Assembly (NCBI GenBank): GCA_947085325.1
Contig: CAMTVY010000010.1
Location: 1-64,000 of the forward strand
From: JAQBXX01 sp947085325
GTDB taxonomy: Bacteria; Pseudomonadota; Gammaproteobacteria; SURF-13
Length of the DNA stretch: 64,000 nt
Direction: 5' to 3'
Both the position numbers and the translations under genes were made by a program. Of this stretch, positions 34,881 to 42,628 are shown piece after piece (the stretch's first letter is position 1; every line of letters begins with the position of its first letter). A model generated the notes under the pieces. That model worked only from the letters and a program-made list of their open reading frames with translations, searched no databases and had not been told where the DNA came from.

Positions 34881-35791
34881 CCGGGCGTTTCGTCCGTGCC
34901 GGATTTTGGCGCAGGGTTACCCGCCACCGGCTGAACCCCGGATGGAGTTGCGAAGGTGCGCGGGATGAGCGCAGGCGGTTGATCCTCGGGCGGCGGCTCA
35001 TCCCCGTCCGCCGCCTCAACTTCTTCCTCGTCTTGCTTGCGTACATACAGGCGGGAAATCAGCAGGCCAACCTCAAACAGCAGGCACAGCGGTATCGCGA
35101 GCATGATCTGCGAGATGACATCGGGCGGGGTGAGCACCATGGCGATGACGAACGCCAGCACCACGATGTAGCGCCGCTTCTCGGCCAGTGCATCGGGCGT
35201 CACGATTCCGGCCCACACCAGCAGCACCACCACCACCGGCGTTTCAAATGAAATGCCGAAGGCGAAAAACATGCCGAGCACGAAATCCAGGTACTTGCTG
35301 ATGTCCGTCATCACCGCCACACCTTCGGGTGCGGCCAGGGTGAAGAACGTGAATACCAGCGGGAACACCAGATAATAGGCGAAGGCCGCGCCGAGGAAAA
35401 ACAGCAGTACGCTTGAGATCAGCAATGGGTAGACGAGCCGGCGCTCGTTCTTGTAGAGCCCCGGTGCGATGAACGCCCATATGTGATAAAGCACCACGGG
35501 AATGGCAACGAACAACGACAGCCAGAGTGTGAGCTTGAGCGGCGCAAAGAAAGTGGAAGTGACCTCGGTCGCAATCATGCTTGCGCCCTGCGGCAGGCGC
35601 TCCGTGAGCGGCCGGGCAATCATGGTATAGAGGTCGTTGCGGAACCAGAACAGCACACCAAACACCAGCATCACCGAACCGATCATTTTCATCAGTCGGT
35701 CGCGCAACTCCAGGAGGTGTGCGATAAGCGGGTGTGCTGTTTCCTGCGGAGCTTCTTCGCCCTCCGGTGAGGGGTTATTTTGATCCATCAT
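34877..35791 (-). CDS. tatC: Sec-independent protein translocase TatC
   Basis: 304-residue six-helix membrane protein. N-terminal cytoplasmic MMDQNNPSPEG..AHPLIAHLLELRDRLM, the twin-arginine recognition face, and later helices such as LVYPLLISSVLLFFLGAAFAYYLVFP. The last 50 residues are an acidic, proline-rich tail that goes beyond the usual E. coli length. Overlaps the tatB end by 17 nt. The ActB1 subunit upstream is a likely Tat substrate. Confidence 0.96.
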   Translation of the reverse strand: MMDQNNPSPEGEEAPQETAHPLIAHLLELRDRLMKMIGSVMLVFGVLFWFRNDLYTMIARPLTERLPQGASMIATEVTSTFFAPLKLTLWLSLFVAIPVVLYHIWAFIAPGLYKNERRLVYPLLISSVLLFFLGAAFAYYLVFPLVFTFFTLAAPEGVAVMTDISKYLDFVLGMFFAFGISFETPVVVVLLVWAGIVTPDALAEKRRYIVVLAFVIAMVLTPPDVISQIMLAIPLCLLFEVGLLISRLYVRKQDEEEVEAADGDEPPPEDQPPALIPRTFATPSGVQPVAGNPAPKSGTDETPG

Positions 35792-36182
35792 GGAGTGATG
35801 TCTGTGGCGTTGATGCTGCCGGCAGGGCAGCAGTGTCGCCGGGCTTTACCTCATTATGGATCTCGCCAGCAGGATCGCCGGGAATGGCCTTGTCTCCAAG
35901 GTTGACGCCCAAGTCTTTAACGTCTGCCTCTATGCTGGAGCGGGTTTCATCGAGAATCTTCCGCAGCTCCTGCATTTCTCCCTGTTGCTGTGTGAGCAGG
36001 TTGCGCAGGTCGTCGGTTTTGAACTCACGATTCATGTCCGACTTGGCGTTGGCGATCATGCTGCGCACCTTGCCCAGCCAATACCCCACAGTGCGCGCGA
36101 CTTCCGGGAGCTTTTTAGGCCCTATTATGACGAGCGCGACCACGCCAATGACGGCGATCTCGGCCAGACTGATGTCGAACAT
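35775..36182 (-). CDS. tatB: Sec-independent protein translocase TatB
   Basis: 135 residues. N-terminal membrane helix MFDISLAEIAVIGVVALVIIGPKKLPEVAR with the Glu and the GPKKLP hinge of TatB, followed by an amphipathic helix and a disordered tail. Partner of TatC in signal peptide binding. Lies between tatA and tatC. Confidence 0.95.
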   Translation of the reverse strand: MFDISLAEIAVIGVVALVIIGPKKLPEVARTVGYWLGKVRSMIANAKSDMNREFKTDDLRNLLTQQQGEMQELRKILDETRSSIEADVKDLGVNLGDKAIPGDPAGEIHNEVKPGDTAALPAASTPQTSLHDGSK

Positions 36183-36200
36183 GGCGCAGCGGAGGCGAGC

Positions 36201-36455
36201 TTAGGAGACCTTATCCTTCTCCTTGATAACCTCGGCCTCGATCACGTGTCCTTCGGACTTCTGTACCGCTGCATTGTCTTCAGCGGCTTTGGCCGCTTCG
36301 GCGGCCTTCGCTTCATCGCTGCCTTCGCGCACCGAGTTGCGGAAATTCTTGATCGCACCGCCGATGTCGCCGCCGATGTTGCGCAGCTTTTTCGCACCGA
36401 ACAGTACCAGCACGATGGCGAGGATGATGGTGAGTTGTAAGGGACTGCCTATCAT
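36201..36455 (-). CDS. tatA: Sec-independent protein translocase TatA
   Basis: 84 residues. Membrane helix LQLTIILAIVLVLFGAKKLRNIG with the FGAKKL hinge, then an amphipathic helix (GGAIKNFRNSVRE) and a charged tail. Forms the protein-conducting part of the Tat system. First gene of tatABC, following hinT by about 28 nt. Confidence 0.95.
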   Translation of the reverse strand: MIGSPLQLTIILAIVLVLFGAKKLRNIGGDIGGAIKNFRNSVREGSDEAKAAEAAKAAEDNAAVQKSEGHVIEAEVIKEKDKVS

Positions 36456-36483
36456 GTCATTTCTCCAAAATAAACTTAGTTAT

Positions 36484-36819
36484 TCAAAACCCCGGCAGGG
36501 GTGGGCCACCCAGTAAGTGGAGATGCAGGTGAGCTATCTCCTGACCACCTCCCGCGCCAGTATTTATGATGGTGCGGAAGCCGTTGGCCAGTCCTTGCTC
36601 GCGTGCAACGATGGGCAGCAGTCGTATCATATGCGCCATGAGCGCGTCATGCGTGTTATCCAGATCATCAAGGCTGGCCACGTGCAGGCGTGGTACAACC
36701 AGCAGGTGTGTCCGCGCCTTGGGGTGGATGTCCTTGAACACGACCACCTGCTCGTCGTCGTGTACAAGCTGGGCGGGAATCCTGCCTGCAATGATGTCGC
36801 AGAACACACACTGCGTCAC
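36484..36819 (-). CDS. hinT: HIT family nucleotide hydrolase HinT
   Basis: 111 residues with the histidine triad HLHLHLLGG near residues 99-107 and N-terminal CVFCDIIAGRIPA. Purine nucleoside phosphoramidase family. The start overlaps hisE by 4 nt. The placement after hisE and before tatA is common in gammaproteobacteria. Confidence 0.94.
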   Translation of the reverse strand: MTQCVFCDIIAGRIPAQLVHDDEQVVVFKDIHPKARTHLLVVPRLHVASLDDLDNTHDALMAHMIRLLPIVAREQGLANGFRTIINTGAGGGQEIAHLHLHLLGGPPLPGF

Positions 36820-37136
36820 CGCCCCGGCCTCCGCGCCTTTTCCTCCAGCCCGGACAATCCGAAGCGGCGCTCCAGCTCGCGCAACACCGCCTCCGGCCCC
36901 AGGCCTTGCGCCGCCAGCAACACCAGGGTGTGAAACCAGAGATCGGCGGTTTCGTGCACTACCTGTTCCGCGTCGCCGCCTTTGCCCGCAATCACGAGTT
37001 CGGTGGCTTCCTCGCCGATCTTTTTCAGGACGGCGTCGAGCCCCTTGGCATGCAGGCTCGCCACATAAGAGCTGTCCGGGCTCGCGCCTTTGCGCTCCTC
37101 AATCACCCGCGCCAGGCGTTCCAATACATCGTTCAT
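36816..37136 (-). CDS. hisE: Phosphoribosyl-ATP pyrophosphatase HisE
   Basis: 106-residue enzyme of step two of histidine synthesis, MazG-like helical fold. Signature KKIGEEATELVIAGKGGD and HETADLWFHTLVLLA, with acidic residues for Mg binding. Separate from hisI, in contrast to the fused HisIE of E. coli. In the minus-strand his series. Confidence 0.95.
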   Translation of the reverse strand: MNDVLERLARVIEERKGASPDSSYVASLHAKGLDAVLKKIGEEATELVIAGKGGDAEQVVHETADLWFHTLVLLAAQGLGPEAVLRELERRFGLSGLEEKARRPGR

Positions 37137-37186
37137 GCAGACACCTGTGTCAGGGCGCCCATCAGGGCCTATCCGCTCATGGCGCT

Positions 37187-37579
37187 TCAGGCCTTATTAT
37201 ATATGAGGCCGGGATCCTTTAATACCGGCTCTACCGCCACCCAGCGCGTGCCCTCAAGCCGGTGGAAGAAGCAGTTGTGGCGGCCCGTATGGCAGGCGAT
37301 GCCCCCCTCCTGCTCCACGCTGAGCAGCAGCGCATCGCCGTCGCAGTCGAGGCGGATATCCTTCACCCGCTGCACATGGCCGGAGCTTTCGCCCTTGTGC
37401 CACAGGCGCTGGCGCGAGCGTGACCAGAACACCGCCTCGCCCCGGCGCAGGGTTTCCTCCAGCGCCGCGCGGTTCATCCAGGCGAACATCAGCACCTTGC
37501 CGCTCGCCGTCTCCTGCACGATCGCAGGGGCAAGCCCCTGCGCGTCCCAGTGGATATCAGCTAACCAGTCGTGAGTCAT
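37187..37579 (-). CDS. hisI: Phosphoribosyl-AMP cyclohydrolase HisI
   Basis: 130 residues. Motifs LMFAWMNRAALEETLRRGEAVFWSRSRQRLW, SGHVQRVKDIRLDCDGDALLL (metal Cys/Asp), and CHTGRHNCFFHR. Third step of histidine synthesis. It is split from hisF (39.7 kb) by the nsrR-nirK pair, although the rest of the his genes continue on the same strand. Confidence 0.96.
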   Translation of the reverse strand: MTHDWLADIHWDAQGLAPAIVQETASGKVLMFAWMNRAALEETLRRGEAVFWSRSRQRLWHKGESSGHVQRVKDIRLDCDGDALLLSVEQEGGIACHTGRHNCFFHRLEGTRWVAVEPVLKDPGLIYNKA

Positions 37580-37678
37580 GAATGGGTCTGGACGAGTTTA
37601 AAGACTGAAAGTATCAAGCAGCGAGGCGCTAAAGTCTACCCGCGCAATCAGCAATCAGGGGGGATTACCCTGCACCGC

Positions 37679-37707
37679 AGGAACCTCTGACTTAGTCAGA
37701 GGTTCCT
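37679..37707. terminator. Perfect hairpin between hisI and nsrR
   Basis: 13-bp perfect stem AGGAACCTCTGAC (37679-37691) with its complement at 37695-37707 and a 3-nt loop. It lies after the nsrR stop on the minus strand. No T run follows, so it may be an mRNA end stabiliser, or a site where Rho-dependent termination ends, more than a classic terminator. Confidence 0.5.
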
Positions 37708-37739
37708 TAAAGGGCAAGATGCTCTGGGCGCGCCACCGT

Positions 37740-38207
37740 TCACCTGTCTTGGATTAGGGCTCGTCCTGCGCCCGTCTCCATGAACTGTGGTAGCGCCATG
37801 CCGCCCGGCCGCTTCAAGAGATCTTCCAGGGTGTATTTATCCAGCACTGCCAGGAATTCGCTCAAGGCATCGTTCAGTATTCCTTTCAGGCTGCACATGG
37901 CGAAAATCGGGCAATGCGTGGTTTGCGAATTGAAACACTCCACCATGTGAAAGTTCGGTTCGGCATGCCGCACCACGTCACCGATATTGATTTCGCAGAC
38001 GGCGCGCGCCAAAAACATCCCACCGCCTTTGCCACGCTGGGTACGAATATAACCATGGCTCGCCAGGTCGTGCACCACCTTCACCAGATGGTTGCGCGAT
38101 ATGCCATAAAACCCCGCCATCTCGGAGATGGTCACTTTGTTATCCTGACGCATGCCAAGGTACATCAGCACCCGCAAGGAATAATCGGTATATAGCGTTA
38201 ACTGCAT
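37740..38207 (-). CDS. nsrR: Rrf2 family NO-responsive repressor NsrR
   Basis: 155 residues. Winged helix (MQLTLYTDYSLRVLMYLG; TISEMAGFYGISRNHLVKVVHDLASHGYIRTQRGKGGG) and three cysteines C91, C99, C105 (VECFNSQTTHCPIFAMCSLKG) that should hold a NO-sensitive iron-sulfur cluster. The MQLT start and C spacing are those of NsrR. Divergent from nirK, with a matching operator on the nirK promoter, which strengthens the assignment. It could also control its own expression. Confidence 0.9.
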   Translation of the reverse strand: MQLTLYTDYSLRVLMYLGMRQDNKVTISEMAGFYGISRNHLVKVVHDLASHGYIRTQRGKGGGMFLARAVCEINIGDVVRHAEPNFHMVECFNSQTTHCPIFAMCSLKGILNDALSEFLAVLDKYTLEDLLKRPGGMALPQFMETGAGRALIQDR

Positions 38208-38317
38208 AAGGGATGCTCATCCCGCCTCACACGAAGCTGGTGAGGGAATATTAAAACAGTTTCACTTGACGAACAGCCGCACAAAGAACCGGAAAATCCA
38301 CATAAACATAACATGTG

Positions 38318-38346
38318 TTGACAGTATACGCTTAAAGATGTATTTT
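38318..38346 (+). promoter_or_regulatory. nirK promoter
   Basis: TTGACA at 38318-38323, 17-nt spacer, TATTTT at 38341-38346. The -10 lies within the NsrR operator. Inferred from consensus. Confidence 0.65.
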
Positions 38347-38357
38347 CAATACATGTA
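38335..38357. promoter_or_regulatory. NsrR operator
   Basis: Palindrome AAGATGTATT / AATACATGT separated by a few bases, close to the known E. coli NsrR site (AAGATGCATTT..AAATACATCTT). It covers the -10 of nirK, the position expected for repression relieved by nitric oxide. Confidence 0.75.
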
Positions 38358-38649
38358 ATATATCGTGCGTGGCAGTAACCCCACACGCAAACAATATATA
38401 ACTGTTTTTATTAACTTTTACTTCTGGAGCGGGGATAGCTCAGTGCGAGCTCAGCCTGACTATCGAGAATCGGCGCTGCTACCATCGGTGAGCCATGTGC
38501 CCAGCGACGGGGTGATTACACCGGCAAGGCGACGTATTCAAGAACGCTATGCCATGACAGACATGGCGAATGACCGGTTCAAGGAAAGCATCAGGGCGCA
38601 CAGAGATGAGCACTATCAGTTGTCAAACAGCCAGAAAGGAGGAAGCACC

Positions 38650-39603
38650 ATGCAATATCTTAAAAAAACAGGCGTTCTGACCGCACTATTAGCCGTGACA
38701 ATGGTTTTTGGTGCGGCGCCCGTCTTGGCAAAAACCGTGAAGGTTACCATGCACGCGATGGAAACCACGGTGAAAATTGATAATCAAGGCACAGCGTATC
38801 CCGCCTGGACCTTTGGTGGTCATATCCCGGGGCCGGTGGTACGCGTCAGGGAAGGCGACATTGTTGATTTTGAATTGATCAACCCTGCCACCAATAAATT
38901 CAGTCACTCCATGGATTTTCATGCCGCCGTCGTTGATGTGCTGAAGGAGTTTTCCTCCGTCGCACCAGGCGAGACCAAGAGCTTCAAGTTTGAGGCCAAA
39001 TACCCGGGTGTTTTCATGTATCACTGCGGCACCACGCCCATGCATCAGCACATCGCGCGCGGCATGTACGGCATTATCATTGTCGATCCCAAGGAAGGTT
39101 ACACCAAACAATACCCGAAACCCGACCGCGAATATGTGCTCGTGCAGGGGCAGTTTTTCCCCAATGCCGATGACGATCATGCCATGATGGAAAATCAGGG
39201 CTGGACCAATAGCCTGATCAACGGCAAGATATTTCACTACGACCCGGTGCATGATCCGAACGCCAAACTGGCGCTGGTCGCCAAACCCGGCGAGCGCGTA
39301 CGCATCTTTTATGTCAACGCCAACGTGAACATGTCGGCGGCGATTCATCCCATCGCCGGTGTTTGGGACCGCGTCTACGTCAACGGCAATCCCAGGAACA
39401 CGCTCTACGGCATAGCGACCTATAATCTTGCGGTTTCCGAGGCGGTGACCCTTGACATTGTTTCGCCCAGGGATCGCCCCACCAACAATGCCATTGTCGA
39501 CCATGCCATGAGTGCCGCGATGCGCGGTGCAATTACGGTATTGATGAATACGCCGGACGCCGATCCCAAGATGGGCAAGGGTGACAACATCCTGCCGCGG
39601 TAA
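38650..39603 (+). CDS. nirK: Copper-containing nitrite reductase NirK (Nitrosomonas type)
   Basis: 317 residues from ATG 38650, behind a strong AGGAGG site. Signal peptide to about residue 27 (APVLAKTV). Type 1 copper ligands H86, C126, H134, M139; type 2 ligands H91, H125, H285; catalytic D89 and H233. The motifs SHSMDFHAA and HCGTTPMHQHIARGM resemble Nitrosomonas europaea NirK as I recall it, in the short two-domain class. Reduces nitrite to NO in the periplasm. Somewhat lower GC than neighbours. It interrupts the his region. Confidence 0.93.
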   Translation: MQYLKKTGVLTALLAVTMVFGAAPVLAKTVKVTMHAMETTVKIDNQGTAYPAWTFGGHIPGPVVRVREGDIVDFELINPATNKFSHSMDFHAAVVDVLKEFSSVAPGETKSFKFEAKYPGVFMYHCGTTPMHQHIARGMYGIIIVDPKEGYTKQYPKPDREYVLVQGQFFPNADDDHAMMENQGWTNSLINGKIFHYDPVHDPNAKLALVAKPGERVRIFYVNANVNMSAAIHPIAGVWDRVYVNGNPRNTLYGIATYNLAVSEAVTLDIVSPRDRPTNNAIVDHAMSAAMRGAITVLMNTPDADPKMGKGDNILPR

Positions 39604-39619
39604 AAGACGGTGACAACAT

Positions 39620-39650
39620 AGAGGGGGAGCTTTTCCCCCTCTTTATTTTT
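39620..39650 (+). terminator. Intrinsic terminator of nirK
   Basis: Perfect 9-bp stem AGAGGGGGA (39620-39628) / TCCCCCTCT (39634-39642), loop GCTTT, then TTATTTTT. It lies 16 nt after the nirK stop. Confidence 0.88.
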
Positions 39651-39718
39651 GGCAATACCCAACCACTTATCGGCGTGTCAGGTCGGGTCGCGGGAATCTC
39701 TGCTCATCCTCTGAAGCT

Positions 39719-40483
39719 TTATATCCTGACCTCAATCCCGCATTCGGCCATGCGTTGCTTGGCCTGGGAGATGGTGTACTCGCCGAAGTGGAAGATGCTG
39801 GCGGCGAGTACGGCGTCGGCCCTGCCTTCCAGAATGCCTGCGACCAGATGGTCGAGGTTGCCGACGCCGCCGGAGGCGATTACCGGTACGCTTACCGCTT
39901 CGCTTACGGCGCGCGTGAGTGCAATGTCGAAGCCGCTCTTGGTGCCGTCGCGATCCATGCTGGTGAGCAGGATTTCGCCCGCGCCATAGTCGGCCATTTT
40001 TTTCACCCAGGCAATGACGTCGATGCCGGTGGCCTTGCGGCCGCCGTGGGTGTAGACCTCCCAGCGATTTTCACCCGGCGCCTGGCGGGCATCCACGGCG
40101 ACTACGATGCACTGGGAGCCGAAGCGCTCGGCAGCCTCCCTGACGAATTCGGGGTTGGCGACGGCGGCGGTGTTGATGCCGACCTTATCGGCACCGGCGT
40201 TGAGCATGCGCCGGATGTCGCTGATGTTGCGGATGCCGCCGCCGACGGTGAGCGGAATGAATACCCGGCTGGCGACTTCTTCGACCACGTGGATCATGGT
40301 GGCGCGTTCGTCGGAGCTGGCGGTGATGTCGAGAAAGGTCAGCTCGTCGGCACCGGCGTCGTTGTAGCGTTGTGCGATTTCCACCGGATTGCCGGCATCG
40401 CGCAACTCCACGAAGCGCACGCCCTTGACGACGCGGCCTTTATCTACGTCCAGGCAGGGGATGATGCGTTTGGCTAAACCCAT
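39719..40483 (-). CDS. hisF: Imidazole glycerol phosphate synthase cyclase subunit HisF
   Basis: 254-residue TIM barrel. Motifs MGLAKRIIPCLDVDKGRVVKG, AGADKVGINTAA, LTSMDRDGTKSGFD, VIASGGVGNLDHL. Forms a complex with HisH. Followed upstream by hisA with a REP unit between them. Catalytic Asp residues D11 and D130 are in their normal context. Confidence 0.97.
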   Translation of the reverse strand: MGLAKRIIPCLDVDKGRVVKGVRFVELRDAGNPVEIAQRYNDAGADELTFLDITASSDERATMIHVVEEVASRVFIPLTVGGGIRNISDIRRMLNAGADKVGINTAAVANPEFVREAAERFGSQCIVVAVDARQAPGENRWEVYTHGGRKATGIDVIAWVKKMADYGAGEILLTSMDRDGTKSGFDIALTRAVSEAVSVPVIASGGVGNLDHLVAGILEGRADAVLAASIFHFGEYTISQAKQRMAECGIEVRI

Positions 40484-40491
40484 GAATTGTA

Positions 40492-40513
40492 GACCGAATG
40501 AATTCGGCCCTAC
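40492..40513. repeat. Solitary inverted REP unit at the hisA/hisF junction
   Basis: Same REP as at the RAYT locus: stem GACCGAAT/ATTCGGCC followed by CTAC, that is GTAG at its foot on the minus strand. It lies 8 nt upstream of the hisF start and contains the hisA stop codon (40510-40512), which is the TAG of its GTAG. Confidence 0.8.
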
Positions 40514-41256
40514 CCTCGTTTTTTACTCAACTTATCGGCCAGTTTCTGGCCTGCTTTGAAATCCAGCGTGCCCTCGTAAATCGCGCGCCCGGTGATGGCG
40601 CCCATGATGCCCTCATGCGCCACCTTGCACAGTGCGCGGATATCGTCGAGGTTGGTGATGCCGCCCGAGGCGATGACGGGGATGGTTATGGCCTGCGCGA
40701 GCGCAACGGTAGATTCGATGTTGACGCCGTGCAGCATGCCGTCACGGCCAATGTCGGTGTAGATGATCGCCTCGACGCCGGCTTTCTGGAAGCGCTGGGC
40801 AAGGTCAATGACATCGTGGTTGGAGAGCTTTGACCAGCCGTCTATCGCCACCTTGCCATTTTTCGCATCCAGCCCGACGATGATGTGGCCGGGAAACTCC
40901 AGGCACATGTCGGCAACGAAGTGAGGTGTGTTGACAGCTTTGGTGCCGAGGATGACATAGCTCACGCCGGCATTGAGGTAGGTCTGAATGGTATCCTCAT
41001 CACGAATGCCGCCGCCGACTTGAACCTGCAAGTCGGGATGGCTTTGGGTGATGCGGTGGATGACCTCGGCATTGACGGGCTTGCCGGCAAATGCGCCGTT
41101 CAGGTCGATGATGTGCAGACGGCGCGCACCTTCTTTCACCCAGCGGTCGGCTACCGCGAGCGGGTCGTCGGAAAATATGGTTTCATCGTCCATACGTCCC
41201 TGGCGCAGGCGTACGCATTTTCCGTCCTTAAGATCAATGGCGGGGATTAATAGCAT
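40510..41256 (-). CDS. hisA: Phosphoribosylformimino-AICAR isomerase HisA
   Basis: 248-residue TIM barrel isomerase, fourth step of histidine synthesis. Motifs MLLIPAIDLKDGKCVRLRQG, IYTDIGRDGMLHGVN, VIASGGITNLDD. Its stop codon is contributed by the adjacent REP unit. Confidence 0.97.
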   Translation of the reverse strand: MLLIPAIDLKDGKCVRLRQGRMDDETIFSDDPLAVADRWVKEGARRLHIIDLNGAFAGKPVNAEVIHRITQSHPDLQVQVGGGIRDEDTIQTYLNAGVSYVILGTKAVNTPHFVADMCLEFPGHIIVGLDAKNGKVAIDGWSKLSNHDVIDLAQRFQKAGVEAIIYTDIGRDGMLHGVNIESTVALAQAITIPVIASGGITNLDDIRALCKVAHEGIMGAITGRAIYEGTLDFKAGQKLADKLSKKRG

Positions 41257-41271
41257 TCCAACACCCTCGTT

Positions 41272-41919
41272 TTAGACAGTACCATTCCAGTGTAAAAAAT
41301 TCTTGAGCAGTGCAAGGCCGTGGCGCTCGCTTTTTTCCGGGTGAAACTGCACGGCGAAGACGTTGTCGTAGGCGATGGCCGAGGTGAACTCGGCGGGATA
41401 CGCGGTAAGTCCGGCAGCCAGGGTCTGATCGGACGGCTGTACATAGTAACTGTGCACGAAGTAAAACCGGCTCTGATCCGGAATATCCTGCCACAGGGGG
41501 TGGGCGCGGGTTTGCCGCACCTGGTTCCAGCCCATGTGCGGCACCTTGAGTCGTGCGCCACTGGCGTCAGTCATGTGATCGGCGAAACGCCGTACGCTGC
41601 CCTGTATCAGGCCGAGGCCGGGCCAGCCATTGTTCTCCTCGCTGTGCTCAAGCAGCACCTGCAAACCCATGCAGATGCCGAGAAACGGTTTGTTTTGCAC
41701 GCACTCGCGCACCACTGTATCGAGCTCCAGCCGTTGCAGCTCGTTCATGCAGTCGCGCATGGCGCCCTGGCCGGGGAATACGACGCGCGCGGCGTTCATG
41801 ATCTGTTGCGGGTCGTTGCTGACCACGACGCGCGTATTCTGCGGCGCGACATGCTCCAGCGCCTTGGCGACCGAGCGCAGGTTTCCCATACCGTAGTCGA
41901 TGACAGCGACATCGTTCAT
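41272..41919 (-). CDS. hisH: Imidazole glycerol phosphate synthase glutaminase HisH
   Basis: 215-residue class I glutamine amidotransferase. Catalytic Cys in PFLGICMGLQVL, His and Glu in AVQFHPEKSERHGL. Supplies ammonia to HisF. Start MNDVAVIDYGMGNLRSV is typical. Confidence 0.97.
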   Translation of the reverse strand: MNDVAVIDYGMGNLRSVAKALEHVAPQNTRVVVSNDPQQIMNAARVVFPGQGAMRDCMNELQRLELDTVVRECVQNKPFLGICMGLQVLLEHSEENNGWPGLGLIQGSVRRFADHMTDASGARLKVPHMGWNQVRQTRAHPLWQDIPDQSRFYFVHSYYVQPSDQTLAAGLTAYPAEFTSAIAYDNVFAVQFHPEKSERHGLALLKNFLHWNGTV

Positions 41920-41973
41920 GGCGAATGATTCAATAGGGCGTGCATCGGGAGTGCAGGCAGGCGAGATAGTGGG

Positions 41974-42567
41974 CTAGAGCGATCCTTTGGTGGATGGCAG
42001 CTTCCCCTGCATGCGCTCATCACGCTCGACGGCCATGCGCAGTGCACGTCCGAACGCCTTGAATATGGTCTCGGCGATGTGGTGTGCGTTCTTGCCGCGC
42101 AGGCAGTCGATGTGCAGCGTGACCATCGCGTGATTGGCGAAGCCCTGGAAAAACTCGTGCAGCAGATCGACATCGAATTCGCCGATGCGCGCGCGCGGAT
42201 ATTCGACGTGGTAGTCGAGGCCGGGACGGCCGGAGAAATCGATGACTACGCGCGACAGCGCTTCGTCCAGCGGCACGTAGGCGTGACCATAACGGCGGAT
42301 GCCCTGTTTGTCGGGGAGCGCCTTGGCGAACGCCTGACCCAGGGTGATACCGATGTCTTCCACGGTGTGGTGCGCGTCGATGTGCAGATCACCCTGCGCC
42401 TGGATGTCGAGATCAATCAGGCCATGACGGGCAACCTGATCGAGCATGTGGTCAAGAAAGCCGATGCCGGTGTGCAGGCGCGATGTCCCGTTACCGTCCA
42501 GATTGACCGTAGCCTCGATGCTGGTTTCCAGGGTACCGCGTTTTATGCTCGCTTTACGCTGAGACAT
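41974..42567 (-). CDS. hisB: Imidazoleglycerol-phosphate dehydratase HisB
   Basis: 197 residues. Metal motifs FLDHMLDQVARHG, DAHHTVEDIGITLG, and near the C-terminus GKNAHHIAETIFKAFGRAL. Monofunctional, without the N-terminal phosphatase domain present in E. coli HisB. Confidence 0.97.
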   Translation of the reverse strand: MSQRKASIKRGTLETSIEATVNLDGNGTSRLHTGIGFLDHMLDQVARHGLIDLDIQAQGDLHIDAHHTVEDIGITLGQAFAKALPDKQGIRRYGHAYVPLDEALSRVVIDFSGRPGLDYHVEYPRARIGEFDVDLLHEFFQGFANHAMVTLHIDCLRGKNAHHIAETIFKAFGRALRMAVERDERMQGKLPSTKGSL

Positions 42568-42628
42568 GGGGGTCTGTGGTGTTGGATAACTGTGGGTTAA
42601 TTATAACAGCGATGCTGGTTGCGTACAC

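Larger units (their letters stand above)
38208..38649. other. nsrR-nirK intergenic region with long nirK leader
   Basis: 442 nt. Contains the nirK promoter and NsrR operator near its left third, then about 295 nt of presumed 5' untranslated RNA. The nirK frame stays open through this leader for some 95 codons, but no conserved protein is seen in it and nirK's own signal peptide begins at 38650. Confidence 0.6.

Noticed and set aside
38429..38470. GGGGATAGCTCAGTGCGAGC looks like the 5' part of a tRNA
   Set aside because: No matching acceptor 3' strand, anticodon arm or T arm follows.
38365..38649. In-frame 95-residue N-terminal extension of NirK
   Set aside because: Signal peptide and strong AGGAGG site place the start at 38650; the extension has no domain similarity.
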